Origin: Variovorax sp. IB41
Lineage (GTDB): Bacteria; Pseudomonadota; Gammaproteobacteria; Burkholderiales; Burkholderiaceae_C
Direction of reading: 5' to 3'
NCBI RefSeq assembly: GCF_016405905.1
Contig: NZ_JAEFCB010000015.1
Coordinates: 62,001-126,000, forward strand
DNA length: 64,000 bases
In this document: positions 9,134 to 16,169 of the stretch, in pieces
How the letters are laid out: every line of letters begins with the position of its first letter
How positions within the stretch are numbered: position 1 is the first letter of the stretch
Program-made: the position numbers and the translations under genes
The notes under the pieces: model-generated
What the model was told of the DNA's origin: nothing
The model's input: the letters and a program-made list of their open reading frames with translations, nothing else
Databases searched by the model: none

Positions 9134-10000
9134 TCAGGCTTCTAGCAATTGCACCGCGTGGCGGTGCAGCGCGTGGGCCGGATCGGCAAATGCGTCGACC
9201 ACGCCGAAGTGGTCCAGGCCCGGCAGCACCTCGCACACCGGCACGGCGTTGCGGCCCCAGGCGTCGCGGATCATCGTGTTGTGGCGGAGGAATTCGGGGC
9301 TCTCATTCCCACCGGCGGCTGCATAGAGCTGGCCGCGCGGCGGCGCGGGCCAGAGCGCGGGGCTCGCACGGTGCGCGTCCGCATCGGTCAGCCTCAGCGT
9401 GTGCTCCAGGAACGGCGTGCGCTGCAGCGGCCGCAGGTCGTAGAGGCCCGAGATCGAGAGTGCGTTGCGCACCAGCCGTGCGGGCAGATCGGGCGCGACC
9501 GCTTTCCAATCGCAAGACAGCAAGGCCGCCGCCATGTGGCCACCGGCCGAGTGACCCGCGACGGTGATGCGCGACGGATCGCCGCCATAGGTCGCGACGT
9601 GGCGCCAGGTCCATTCGAGCGCACGCACCATCTGCATGAGGATGCCCGGCACGGTGACAGGCGCCTCGACCGTCCCCGGACACAGCGCGTAGTTGGGCAC
9701 GACGACGCAGATGCCGCGGTCGTTGAACGTCGGCGCGATGAAGGAATGCTGGCTCTTGTCCATCGCACGCCAGTAGCCGCCGTGGATGAAGACCAGCACC
9801 GGCGCGTCGGGGATCGGCGCGGGGAAGATGTCGAGCGTCTCGTTCGGGCCGTCGCCATAGCGCAGGTCGATCCGGCCGGGCAAGGCATCGCGCACCGCGG
9901 CCGATTCGCGCGTCCAGCGCTCGAAGTACGCCGGGTGATCTTTCACCCGCGCGAGGTTGTTGTACATGCCTTCCAGCCAGGCGGGGTCGTACGAGGCCAT
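9134..10000 (-). CDS. Alpha/beta hydrolase (esterase/arylformamidase-like)
   Basis: The predicted protein has 288 residues. The oxyanion-hole motif HGGYW begins at residue 73 and the nucleophile elbow GHSAG has Ser151. This puts it in the HGG-type esterase group that includes bacterial kynurenine formamidases and carboxylesterases. A C-terminal GLDHFGVVDAF segment supplies the likely catalytic His. The substrate cannot be told from sequence. An ATG 16 codons upstream is possible but the extension looks like noise. The gene converges with guaC (24-base gap) and is divergent from tRNA-Ala. Confidence 0.85.
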   Translation of the reverse strand: MASYDPAWLEGMYNNLARVKDHPAYFERWTRESAAVRDALPGRIDLRYGDGPNETLDIFPAPIPDAPVLVFIHGGYWRAMDKSQHSFIAPTFNDRGICVVVPNYALCPGTVEAPVTVPGILMQMVRALEWTWRHVATYGGDPSRITVAGHSAGGHMAAALLSCDWKAVAPDLPARLVRNALSISGLYDLRPLQRTPFLEHTLRLTDADAHRASPALWPAPPRGQLYAAAGGNESPEFLRHNTMIRDAWGRNAVPVCEVLPGLDHFGVVDAFADPAHALHRHAVQLLEA

Positions 10001-10090
10001 GCGGTTGCTGCTCTTGGTTTTTAGGAGGCGCGAATCTTGGCACGACAACGTGCGCGGGGACGGGAGTCTGGTTAGAATTTGCGCTGTGTT

Positions 10091-10166
<76 letters not shown>

Positions 10167-10176
10167 ACCGATTTGA

Positions 10177-10213
10177 AAAAGGCCTTGGCAACCCGCCAAG
10201 GCCTTTTCTTTTG
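10177..10213 (+). terminator. Bidirectional intrinsic terminator after tRNA-Ala
   Basis: AAAAGGCCTTGGC (10177-10189) pairs with GCCAAGGCCTTTT (10195-10207) around a short loop, with T-rich sequence on the plus side. It lies between the converging tRNA-Ala and SDR genes and can serve both. Confidence 0.88.
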
Positions 10214-10219
10214 GGTGGC

Positions 10220-10927
10220 TCAGGTATCGAGCGACAGATGCTGGCCATGCAACGCCGCCGCCGCGGGCGATGCGAGGAAGCCGATGGTCTGCGCCGCGAC
10301 CGACGTCGACACCCACTCGGCCGGATTGGCATCGGGCATGGCCTGGCGATTCGCCGGTGTGTCCAGCACGCTCGGCGCCACGCTGTTCACGCTGACGCCG
10401 TGCGGCGCGGCCTCGGCGGCCATCGCTTCCACCAGGCGCTGCAATGCGCTCTTCGATGCGATGTACGCGGCCATCGCCGGCACGCCGCGCGCCGCGACCT
10501 TCGCCGTCACGGCGACGATGCGGCCGGCCTTGCGTTCGATCATCGAAGGCAGCACGGCCTGCGTCACCGCGACGAACGACCATGCGTTGAGATTCATCAT
10601 CCGGTCCCAGCTCGCGCGCGAGAGCGCATGCGTGGCCTCGCCCATTTCGAAACCGCCTGCGATGTGCACGAGCGCGTCGACGCGGCCAAAGGCCTTGAGC
10701 GCCTGCCCGGTCAGCTCGGCCATCTCGGGCGCCGAGGTCACGTCGCCTGCGAGCAGCAGGTGCTGCGAGTTGTCGAGCCCCGGAAAGACTTCGGCCAGGC
10801 GGCCCGCATGATGGTCGACCAGCGCAAGGCGCGCGCCCTGGTCGAGGAAGTGCTGCGCCACCGCGCGACCCAGTGCGCCCGCGGCACCGGTGATCACGAC
10901 GTGGGGCGTGGTGTTTGCATCGCTCAT
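10220..10927 (-). CDS. Short-chain dehydrogenase/reductase
   Basis: The predicted protein has 235 residues, a classical SDR. The nucleotide-binding motif is TGAAGALG near residue 13, and the active site includes YIASK (Tyr and Lys of YxxxK). The NNAG motif is altered to HIAGG. It should be an NAD(P)-dependent oxidoreductase; the substrate is unknown. AGGAG lies seven bases before the ATG. It stands alone between two tRNA genes. Confidence 0.88.
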   Translation of the reverse strand: MSDANTTPHVVITGAAGALGRAVAQHFLDQGARLALVDHHAGRLAEVFPGLDNSQHLLLAGDVTSAPEMAELTGQALKAFGRVDALVHIAGGFEMGEATHALSRASWDRMMNLNAWSFVAVTQAVLPSMIERKAGRIVAVTAKVAARGVPAMAAYIASKSALQRLVEAMAAEAAPHGVSVNSVAPSVLDTPANRQAMPDANPAEWVSTSVAAQTIGFLASPAAAALHGQHLSLDT

Positions 10928-10999
10928 GAAAATGCTCCTGTTTGAGGAGGGGCGAGGCCCCGTCGGTGGCGCATCCTAACGCCGCGGTTCACAATTTTT

Positions 11000-11028
11000 T
11001 TGGACACCGGAAAATTCTGGGATATACT
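11000..11028 (+). promoter_or_regulatory. Sigma-70 promoter of tRNA-Lys
   Basis: TTGGAC (11000-11005) and TATACT (11023-11028) are separated by 17 bases, close to consensus. The tRNA begins 40 bases downstream of the -10 box, with no other gene between. Confidence 0.8.
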
Positions 11029-11067
11029 CGTGGTCTTGCCTGAAAACGCTAGTCGTTTACAGCGCTG

Positions 11068-11143
11068 GGGCTCTTAGCTCAGTTGGTAGAGCAGCGGACT
11101 CTTAATCCGTAGGTCGAGTGTTCGAGTCACTCAGGGCCCACCA
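11068..11143 (+). tRNA. tRNA-Lys (anticodon CTT)
   Basis: Acceptor GGGCTCT pairs with AGGGCCC, the D arm is GCTC/GAGC, the anticodon stem GCGGA/TCCGT holds loop CTCTTAA, and the T arm is GAGTG-TTCGAGT-CACTC. The gene encodes its CCA end. Anticodon CTT reads AAG. Confidence 0.95.
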
Positions 11144-11167
11144 CCAACATGGCGGAAACGCTGAAAA

Positions 11168-11199
11168 AGCCTGCTACCTCACCGGTAGCAGGCTTTTTT
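11168..11199 (+). terminator. Intrinsic terminator after tRNA-Lys
   Basis: AGCCTGCTACC (11168-11178) pairs with GGTAGCAGGCT (11184-11194), followed by a T run. It ends the tRNA-Lys transcript and lies just past the stop of the converging unknown gene. Confidence 0.88.
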
Positions 11200-11214
11200 A
11201 TTTGCTCGCCGACA

Positions 11215-11637
11215 TCACGGCGAACTCGCCCCGTCCTGCCGCGTGGCCCAGTCGTCCACGAATCTCGCGAGCACCTCGCGCTTCTCGCCGATCTCGGCCA
11301 TCAGATATTGGCGCGCATGCTCCTGGGCCAATTCGTTCGACAGGAACCACTGCTCCCGCGCGGGGCCGCCTTGCGGCGGCGGCGTGCCCCAGGTGGCAAC
11401 GCTCTTTCCAAGAAATGCTTCGGTGACTGGCAACCGCCCATCAGTCTTGCCGATGTCCGACAGCGCATTGCGCGGACCGCCGAGCGCGACGCGCACCTGG
11501 ACGACGTCGCTCTCCGCATGAACAGATGCGCCCAGCCCACCCGCCTGGTGCACCTGCCAGAGCTGCGCCGCGGACGCATTGCGAACCCAGCTTTCGAGTG
11601 CGCGCGTCAAACTCTCGAGGATGATTTCTTTGTTCAT
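11215..11637 (-). CDS. Hypothetical protein, 140 residues
   Basis: No family is recognised. The protein is soluble and mixed alpha/beta in appearance, with no signal peptide or membrane helix. It contains a central VVQVRVALGG segment and a Trp-rich C-terminal half (EQWFLSNELAQEHARQYL, FVDDWAT). Codon usage is coding-like while its other frames are broken by stops, so it is likely real. No Shine-Dalgarno sequence is visible before the ATG. The upstream region is unusually AT-rich. Confidence 0.6.
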   Translation of the reverse strand: MNKEIILESLTRALESWVRNASAAQLWQVHQAGGLGASVHAESDVVQVRVALGGPRNALSDIGKTDGRLPVTEAFLGKSVATWGTPPPQGGPAREQWFLSNELAQEHARQYLMAEIGEKREVLARFVDDWATRQDGASSP

Positions 11638-11820
11638 ATATGCACTATTTCACATTTAGGACTGCCAATCCCGGTCTTCGATCACGCAAATCTACAAAGT
11701 CCAACGCATGACATGGCATCTTGTACCTGCTGTCACGCATCACAACAATCAGGATTCCAGGGACATCCCACTTCGAAGCAAACAGCTCGTTCGACCCGCT
11801 TCGGCGGGTTATTTTTTGCC
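11638..11820 (+). ncRNA. Low-GC intergenic stretch ending in a terminator; candidate small RNA
   Basis: From about 11638 to 11790 the base composition drops to near half G+C, well below its surroundings, and no frame gives a convincing protein. The stretch ends in ACCCGC-TTCG-GCGGGT (11794-11809), a UUCG-capped hairpin followed by TATTTTTT, which is a strong plus-strand terminator. No plus-strand gene precedes it. A small RNA, or the remnant of a decayed gene, would explain this. No convincing promoter was found. Confidence 0.3.
11794..11817 (+). terminator. UUCG-capped intrinsic terminator
   Basis: The stem ACCCGC/GCGGGT with a TTCG tetraloop is followed by a T run with one A. It reads on the plus strand and lies ahead of the small membrane protein gene at 11911. 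Confidence 0.75.
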
Positions 11821-11910
11821 CTCCCGCATCCAGGCCGAACGGCGACGTTCGGCGACAACACAATCCATGGTTCCGGCGAAGTGATTGCTGGCCTGCGCTA
11901 TATTTCTCCC

Positions 11911-12087
11911 ATGGAAAAGGCGTCCGACATAGGCAAACCCACCGTCCCCATCGACCTGATCGGGCCGGAACACTGGGGCCGCTCCAGGCGCGGCAATGGT
12001 CGGGTCACCAAAGTGCTCTGCATCATCGTGGGCGGCCTCGCGGCTGCGGGGGTGATCGCCTACCGCGTGTTCGGCGTCGGGCGCTGA
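11911..12087 (+). CDS. Small single-pass membrane protein, 58 residues
   Basis: The product has a hydrophilic, basic N-terminal half (MEKASDIGKPTVPIDLIGPE, then RSRRGNGR) and one membrane helix at about residues 36-54 (VLCIIVGGLAAAGVIAYRVF). The positive-inside rule suggests that the N-terminus is cytoplasmic. It is followed after 18 bases by an intrinsic terminator, which supports a real transcript. No family is recognised and the ribosome-binding site is weak. Confidence 0.5.
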   Translation: MEKASDIGKPTVPIDLIGPEHWGRSRRGNGRVTKVLCIIVGGLAAAGVIAYRVFGVGR

Positions 12088-12105
12088 GCGTTCCGTCCGC
12101 ACAAG

Positions 12106-12139
12106 AAAAGGCCCGCTGTCCGACGACAGCGGGCCTTTT
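12106..12139. terminator. Bidirectional intrinsic terminator
   Basis: AAAAGGCCCGCTGTC (12106-12120) pairs perfectly with GACAGCGGGCCTTTT (12125-12139) around loop CGAC. It separates the small plus-strand gene from the converging HNH nuclease gene. Confidence 0.9.
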
Positions 12140-12174
12140 GCATGAGGGTCGAGCCGATGCACAGCAGCACCCTC

Positions 12175-12738
12175 TCACTGAAGCCGAGAGCCCTTGGGCA
12201 GCCGCCTGGCCAGCCACTCGTGCACGTCCGCGCGAATGTTGCGGCCTTCGAGCAGGAAGTTCTCGAAGCGGCTCGGCACATACGGCAGGTAGACCAGCGG
12301 CATGCCGGCTTCCTCCGGCGTGCGCGCGGCCTTCCTGTTGTTGCAGACTGCGCACGCACTCACCAGGTTGGTCCAGGTCCACGGACCGCCGCGCGACTCG
12401 GGCAACACGTGCTCGCATTGAAGATCGCGTTCGGCGAACACACCCGCGCAGTACGCGCAGGTGTGGCGGTCGCGGCGCACCAGCTTGCTCTTGGTGACGC
12501 CGGGCACCACGTCGAACAAGTTGATCTTCGACGCGCCGCGCAGCGCGATGATGGGCGCCACCTCGATGCGCGACTGCACACCGCGCGCGACGTTGAAACC
12601 GCCACGCAACGTGGCCAGCGGCAGGTCGCCGTCTTCCCAAGCGACCGATCCGGTGGCGTAGTGCAGCACCGCCTGCTCCAGCGAAATCCAGGCTTGCGGC
12701 GTGCCCTGAATATCGAGTTGCAGGACGTGAGGTTGCAT
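12175..12738 (-). CDS. HNH endonuclease family protein
   Basis: The predicted protein has 187 residues. A complete McrA-type HNH motif is visible: CAYC, then CEHVLPESRGG with the catalytic His, LVSACAVCNNRK with the Asn and second zinc pair, and the conserved KAARTPEEAG. It would bind zinc and a catalytic metal and cut DNA. The N-terminal half (residues 1-95) resembles chromosomal HNH proteins of beta-proteobacteria rather than restriction systems. The start at 12738 follows AAAGGAGG; the frame extends upstream through the tRNA flank and is not real there. No methylase gene is nearby. Confidence 0.88.
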   Translation of the reverse strand: MQPHVLQLDIQGTPQAWISLEQAVLHYATGSVAWEDGDLPLATLRGGFNVARGVQSRIEVAPIIALRGASKINLFDVVPGVTKSKLVRRDRHTCAYCAGVFAERDLQCEHVLPESRGGPWTWTNLVSACAVCNNRKAARTPEEAGMPLVYLPYVPSRFENFLLEGRNIRADVHEWLARRLPKGSRLQ

Positions 12739-12791
12739 GATGGCTCGCCTCCTTTTGCGGCGATGGTCGAATGAGTGAAGAAAAAAAGAGA

Positions 12792-12866
12792 TGGGGTACA
12801 CGAACGGAATCGAACCGTCGTCAGCGGGACCACAACCCGCGGCTCTGCCATTGAGCTACGCGCACC
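12792..12866 (-). tRNA. tRNA-His (anticodon GTG)
   Basis: Reading the minus strand, the extra G at position -1 (12866) pairs with discriminator C73, a hallmark of tRNA-His. The acceptor GTGCGCG pairs with CGTGTAC (two G-T pairs), the anticodon stem GCGGG/CCCGC holds loop TTGTGGT, and the T arm carries TTCGATT. An encoded CCA ends the gene. Confidence 0.93.
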
Positions 12867-12893
12867 ATGAAGAGAAGAATGCCGATCGGCCCG

Positions 12894-13100
12894 CTACCAC
12901 TCGCCCACTTCGCGCACGCGCTGGTCGAGATCGAGGCACTCGCGCAGTCGCGAATGGCCCAGTGAAGCGGACGAATTCCCCGCTGCACGCCGCGCACCAG
13001 TACCGATGCCGAAGCGGCGAAGAAAGGCGAGCACCATGCGGCTGCGCGGCTGGGCCGGGCGCACGGTGATCATCCGGATCGGGGTGTTGCGCTTGCGCAT
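12894..13100 (-). CDS. Small basic protein, 68 residues, between two tRNA genes
   Basis: The start at 13100 has AAGGAG five bases upstream, a strong ribosome-binding site in a region where most frames are noise. The product begins MRKRNTPIRMITVRPAQPRS and is rich in Arg, with no membrane helix. No family is recognised. It probably shares a transcript with the flanking tRNA-Arg and tRNA-His on the same strand. Confidence 0.45.
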   Translation of the reverse strand: MRKRNTPIRMITVRPAQPRSRMVLAFLRRFGIGTGARRAAGNSSASLGHSRLRECLDLDQRVREVGEW

Positions 13101-13135
13101 GGTGACTCCTTGGTTGTGACAGCAAACAAAAAAAC

Positions 13136-13212
13136 TGGCCCCACGTGCACGACTCGAACGTGCAACCCCTTGCTTCGTAGGCAAGTGCTCTGATCCATTG
13201 AGCTAACGCGGG
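13136..13212 (-). tRNA. tRNA-Arg (anticodon ACG)
   Basis: On the minus strand the acceptor CCCGCGT pairs with ACGTGGG, the anticodon stem CTTGC/GCAAG holds loop CTACGAA, and the T arm is GCACG-TTCGAGT-CGTGC. The gene has discriminator G and an encoded CCA. Anticodon ACG (A34 normally edited to inosine) reads CGT/CGC/CGA. Confidence 0.95.
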
Positions 13213-13586
13213 ATGAAAAACAAAAAGTGTCCGGTTACGAGTTCCGGCGCCGCCCCATCTTTGCGGCCGGTTTCCGCGGAAGGACCATCTGCAATGGCCC
13301 GGTCCCGCTCGGGTTCGGTGCGAAAAAACGAATGACCGCTTTTCCATTTCGGTTGTGCCCTCACGCGACGGACAGCGCGCTGGGCGCTGTCCCGTACGAC
13401 GTCGCTGCACAGGAGGGATCAGTTCCTGCACATCCCGCCAGACCGTCGACGCGGTGGGTCCTGGCGGTGTGGTGAAGGCACACCCGAAATGACAAAGCAC
13501 GACAAACAAAGCAAAAACAAAACAAAAAGGCCCGGAAACCTTTCGGTGTCCGGGCCTCTGCTGGAGAGAGCTTGGAAGGTCTGCGC
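13213..13586. other. Intergenic region with an inverted repeat and a terminator
   Basis: No convincing gene is seen in these 374 bases. They hold a perfect inverted repeat GACAGCGC/GCGCTGTC with a five-base spacer (13371-13391), function unknown, and a minus-strand terminator at 13521-13557. Upstream sequence for the minus-strand tRNA-Arg must also lie here, but no near-consensus promoter stands out. Confidence 0.5.
13521..13557 (-). terminator. Intrinsic terminator of the 67-residue gene
   Basis: On the minus strand AGGCCCGGA (from 13557) pairs with TCCGGGCCT (ending 13528), followed by TTTTG and further T-rich sequence. It lies 30 bases past the stop of the small gene at 13587-13790. Confidence 0.8.
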
Positions 13587-13790
13587 CTATGCGCAACCTC
13601 CGCCCGGTAGCACCTGATCCTCGAACTTGCCAACGCGCAGGCGCGCTGCGGTTTGCGTGGCATGCACGTAGCTCTGGTGCAGATTCGATTTCGACGACGG
13701 CATGCCGAACCCACCGCCACACGACCACACGCGCACGAACGCCCGGCCCGATGCGGGTCGAATGTTGGTGAGGGTCAGTGCGGTGTTCAC
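13587..13790 (-). CDS. Small hypothetical protein, 67 residues
   Basis: The frame starts with GTG at 13790, with AGGA eight bases upstream. The product has a central SCGGGFGMPSSKSN segment and no membrane helix or signal peptide. No family is recognised. It is divergent from the repressor-like gene, with a candidate operator between them, and it is followed by its own terminator. This arrangement supports a real, regulated gene. Confidence 0.45.
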   Translation of the reverse strand: MNTALTLTNIRPASGRAFVRVWSCGGGFGMPSSKSNLHQSYVHATQTAARLRVGKFEDQVLPGGGCA

Positions 13791-13873
13791 GATGGGTCCT
13801 GGTCAAAAATTGCCGCTGTCGGCTGTTGAGGGTTGGAAAAAGGGGACGGCTTGCGCCGCGAATGAGGGCAACT

Positions 13874-13912
13874 GTAAATAGTGTTTACTGCAACGTCAAC
13901 AACCGGGACAAT
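13874..13912 (+). promoter_or_regulatory. Candidate operator overlapping the promoter of the repressor-like gene
   Basis: GTAAA and TTTAC flank TAGTG as a perfect inverted repeat (13874-13888). The right arm overlaps a candidate -35 TTTACT (13884-13889), and GACAAT (13907-13912) follows after 17 bases as the -10. The layout suggests that the downstream DNA-binding protein represses its own gene and possibly the divergent small gene. Confidence 0.5.
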
Positions 13913-13944
13913 CTTTTCTTGTCTTGTTGTTGTTTTTGAACAGA

Positions 13945-14328
13945 GTGCCCAATACCACCGTCGCGCGCCGTCGCAATGTCCTTGCGCTGCATCGCCGCTT
14001 TCTCGAGGGCGCCATTGCCGCCGGCCTGCCAGCCAAGGGGCTGGACCAGTCCTTCGCGAAGAAGATCGAAATCTCCCCCAGCATGTGGAGCCAGATCAAG
14101 AGCGCCCGGCCCATCGGCGACAACCTCGCGCGCCAGATCGAGCGGCATTGCGAGGTGGAGGCCGGCTGGCTCGACAAGGAGGACCGGCCCTCCGAGGTGC
14201 CGGACGCGGCGGAAGAGCGCTTCGTCGCGGCCGCACGCGAGGCGTGGCGCGCGGCCAATGCCAAAGGGAAAAGAGAGCTCAGCGGTTGGCTGAAGAAACA
14301 CGCGCAAGACGCCGAGCCGGCGCCCTGA
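13945..14328 (+). CDS. Repressor-like helix-turn-helix protein
   Basis: The predicted protein has 127 residues from the GTG at 13945; a TTG seven codons upstream is an alternative. Residues 25-70 (LDQSFAKKIEISPSMWSQIK, then ARPIGDNLARQIE) read as a divergent XRE/Cro-type helix-turn-helix like those of small phage-style repressors. The C-terminal third is Ala/Arg-rich and helical. There is no LexA-like peptidase domain, so it would not be self-cleaving. Its 5' region carries a palindrome in the promoter, so autoregulation is likely. It converges with the thioesterase gene with a three-base gap. Confidence 0.6.
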   Translation: MPNTTVARRRNVLALHRRFLEGAIAAGLPAKGLDQSFAKKIEISPSMWSQIKSARPIGDNLARQIERHCEVEAGWLDKEDRPSEVPDAAEERFVAAAREAWRAANAKGKRELSGWLKKHAQDAEPAP

Positions 14329-14331
14329 AGC

Positions 14332-14793
14332 TCAAGCCAGACCAGGCGCCTCGCGAAGGATCGCCGCGCGCATGTCGTCCGGAATCGCGACCGCGCGATG
14401 CGTCTCGAGCGATGTCGTCACGATCACCTGCGCCATCTGCATCCGCACTTCGCCACTTTCGGCACCGAAGCAGCGCACCGCCAGCGTCATCGAGCGCGAG
14501 CCCAGCCGCTCCACGACGAGCCCGAGCGTCACTCGATCGCCCATCCGGCTCACCGCACGAAAGTCCACCTCGAGCTTCACGGTCGGCAGCCCGATGCGGC
14601 GCTCGGCCACGAGCCCGTGATAGCTGAGCCCCAAGCCTTCGTTCACCCAGTCTTCGACGAGCCCGTTGAGCATCACGAAGTACTGCGGATAGAACACGAT
14701 GCCCGCCGGATCGCAGTCCGAAAACCGGATCAGCCGCGGCCGCCGGAACTCCGCACTCGCCGCCGCGAGGTCGACATGCGTAGCCTCGCTCAT
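14332..14793 (-). CDS. 4-hydroxybenzoyl-CoA-type thioesterase
   Basis: The predicted protein has 153 residues with a single hotdog domain. The active-site segment SDCDPAGIVFYPQYF holds the Asp of 4-hydroxybenzoyl-CoA thioesterases. It should hydrolyse an aromatic or short acyl-CoA ester. GAGGAG lies eight bases before the ATG. The gene follows marR by two bases and ends the SDR-MarR-thioesterase unit at the downstream edge of the catabolic island, where it could recycle CoA from dead-end intermediates. The specific substrate is inferred only from context. Confidence 0.88.
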   Translation of the reverse strand: MSEATHVDLAAASAEFRRPRLIRFSDCDPAGIVFYPQYFVMLNGLVEDWVNEGLGLSYHGLVAERRIGLPTVKLEVDFRAVSRMGDRVTLGLVVERLGSRSMTLAVRCFGAESGEVRMQMAQVIVTTSLETHRAVAIPDDMRAAILREAPGLA

Positions 14794-14795
14794 GC

Positions 14796-15326
14796 TCAAC
14801 CCTCCTCGCCCCCGGCCTCGCCGCGCATCACGTGCACGCGCAGCAGCCCGAGCTGGCTGTGCATCTGCTTGACCGTCTTCATGTCCAGGCCCGAGAACAT
14901 CTCGAGGATCCATTGCTCGTGCTCGCTCGCCATCGTCTCGAAGGTGCGCCGCCCGGCGGGCGTGAGGCTCACGATCCATGCGCGGCGATCGTCGGGGCTG
15001 GGCGCGCGCGCCACCATGCCTTCGCGTTCGAGTTCGTCGGTCAGGCCGGTCACATTGCCGCCGGTCACCATCAGGTAGCGCGAGAGCACGCGCATCTTGA
15101 GCCCGTCCTTGTAGCGGTGCAGCTGCGCCATGTAGTCGAAGCGCGCCAGCGAGATGCCGAAGCGCTCGCGCAGCCGGCGGCGGATCTCGGCCTCGATCTG
15201 CGTGGTGCTCGCGAGCATGCGCAGCCACAGCTTGAGCATCGCGTGGTCCTCGTGGCCGGCGCGGCCCTCGTGGCCGAGTTCTTCGGCGTCGCTGAGCGCG
15301 GCGTGCGAGGCATCGTTGCGTGTCAT
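14796..15326 (-). CDS. MarR family transcriptional regulator
   Basis: The predicted protein has 176 residues. A winged helix-turn-helix runs from about residue 60 to 135, with recognition region VTGGNVTGLTDELEREGMV and wing SPDDRRAWIVSLTPAG (the DxR signature of MarR). The N-terminal 30 residues are His/Glu-rich. It resembles regulators of aromatic acyl-CoA pathways. GGAGGAG precedes the ATG, which overlaps the SDR stop (ATGA). A palindrome at 16105-16126 before the first gene of the unit is a likely binding site, giving autoregulation. It is distinct in sequence from the MarR at 39241. Confidence 0.9.
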   Translation of the reverse strand: MTRNDASHAALSDAEELGHEGRAGHEDHAMLKLWLRMLASTTQIEAEIRRRLRERFGISLARFDYMAQLHRYKDGLKMRVLSRYLMVTGGNVTGLTDELEREGMVARAPSPDDRRAWIVSLTPAGRRTFETMASEHEQWILEMFSGLDMKTVKQMHSQLGLLRVHVMRGEAGGEEG

Positions 15327-16099
15327 GTCACTTCTCCTCCCGAAACCGAAATCGACTGGCCGGTGACCGACGCAGCGCCCTCCCCGCACAGCCATCGCAC
15401 GGCATCGGCCACCTCGGCCGGCTGCACGATGCGTTTCTGCGGGTTCACACTGGAGAACTCCGCGAGCGCATCGGCCTCGCTGCGCCCGGTCTTGCCGACC
15501 ACATTCGCGACGCTGTTGCGCAGGATGTCGGTGTCGGTATAGCCAGGGCACACGGCATTCACCGTGATGCCCTTGCGCGCCACTTCGAGCGCGAGCGATC
15601 GCGTGAGGCCGATCACGCCGTGCTTGGCCGCGGTGTAGGCCGAGACGTAGGCATAGCCCTTCTGCCCCGCCGTGCTCGCGATGTTGACGATGCGGCCCCA
15701 GCCCGCTTCGAGCATGTCGGGCAACGCGGCCTGCGCGCACAGGAAGCTGCCGGTGAGGTTCACCGACAGCATCCGCTGCCACAGCTCGACCGAGGTCTTG
15801 AGGAACGGCGCACTCTCTGCAGCGCCGGCGTTGTTGACGAGGATGACGATCGGGCCCCGCGCCGCACGGGCCTGCGCGAAGGCCGCCTGCACGCCCTCCG
15901 GATCGGCCACATCGGCCGTCGCCACGCCATGCCCGCTACCGGCAAGCGTATCGGCCACGCGCTGAAGCGCTTCGCGGTCACGCCCCAGCAAGGTCAGCAC
16001 AGCGCCTTCGGACGCCAGGGTGCGGGCGATCTCGGCGCCGATGCCGCGCGCCGCGCCGGTGACGAGAGCGTGACGGCCAGTGAGTAAATTTGATTGCAT
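15323..16099 (-). CDS. SDR family NAD(P)-dependent oxidoreductase
   Basis: The predicted protein has 258 residues with TGAARGIG at residues 14-21, NNAG near 89, catalytic Ser in NIAST, and YTAAK as the YxxxK site. It resembles 3-hydroxyacyl-CoA or 3-hydroxybutyrate-type dehydrogenases. It is the first gene of a unit with a MarR regulator and a thioesterase, which suggests oxidation of a CoA-linked or aromatic alcohol. The start at 16099 is followed directly by the conserved SDR N-terminus. Confidence 0.9.
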   Translation of the reverse strand: MQSNLLTGRHALVTGAARGIGAEIARTLASEGAVLTLLGRDREALQRVADTLAGSGHGVATADVADPEGVQAAFAQARAARGPIVILVNNAGAAESAPFLKTSVELWQRMLSVNLTGSFLCAQAALPDMLEAGWGRIVNIASTAGQKGYAYVSAYTAAKHGVIGLTRSLALEVARKGITVNAVCPGYTDTDILRNSVANVVGKTGRSEADALAEFSSVNPQKRIVQPAEVADAVRWLCGEGAASVTGQSISVSGGEVT

Positions 16100-16104
16100 A
16101 CCTG

Positions 16105-16129
16105 AATGGTTTAGTTCTGAATCATTTTA
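16105..16129 (-). promoter_or_regulatory. Candidate MarR operator over the SDR-MarR-thioesterase promoter
   Basis: A 22-base imperfect palindrome (16105-16126) has outer arms AATG/CATT and matching inner bases at eight of eleven positions. On the minus strand TAAAAT (16129-16124) overlaps its edge and could be the -10 box. It lies six bases from the SDR start, where a bound repressor would block transcription. Confidence 0.5.
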
Positions 16130-16169
16130 GCGATGTCCGATGGACCGGACTGTCACCGCATGAAACGCC

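Noticed and set aside
11645..11863. 72-codon minus-strand frame
   Set aside because: No ribosome-binding site, no domain, and it crosses a strong hairpin terminator.
11721..12497. 258-codon plus-strand frame
   Set aside because: It runs through a terminator and opposite the HNH nuclease gene; composition is shadow-like.
13227..13475. 82-codon plus-strand frame
   Set aside because: No ribosome-binding site, no recognisable features, and no supporting terminator.
12856..13806. 316-codon minus-strand frame
   Set aside because: It reads through tRNA-Arg and a terminator; the segment around tRNA-Arg gives the typical false translation of a tRNA.
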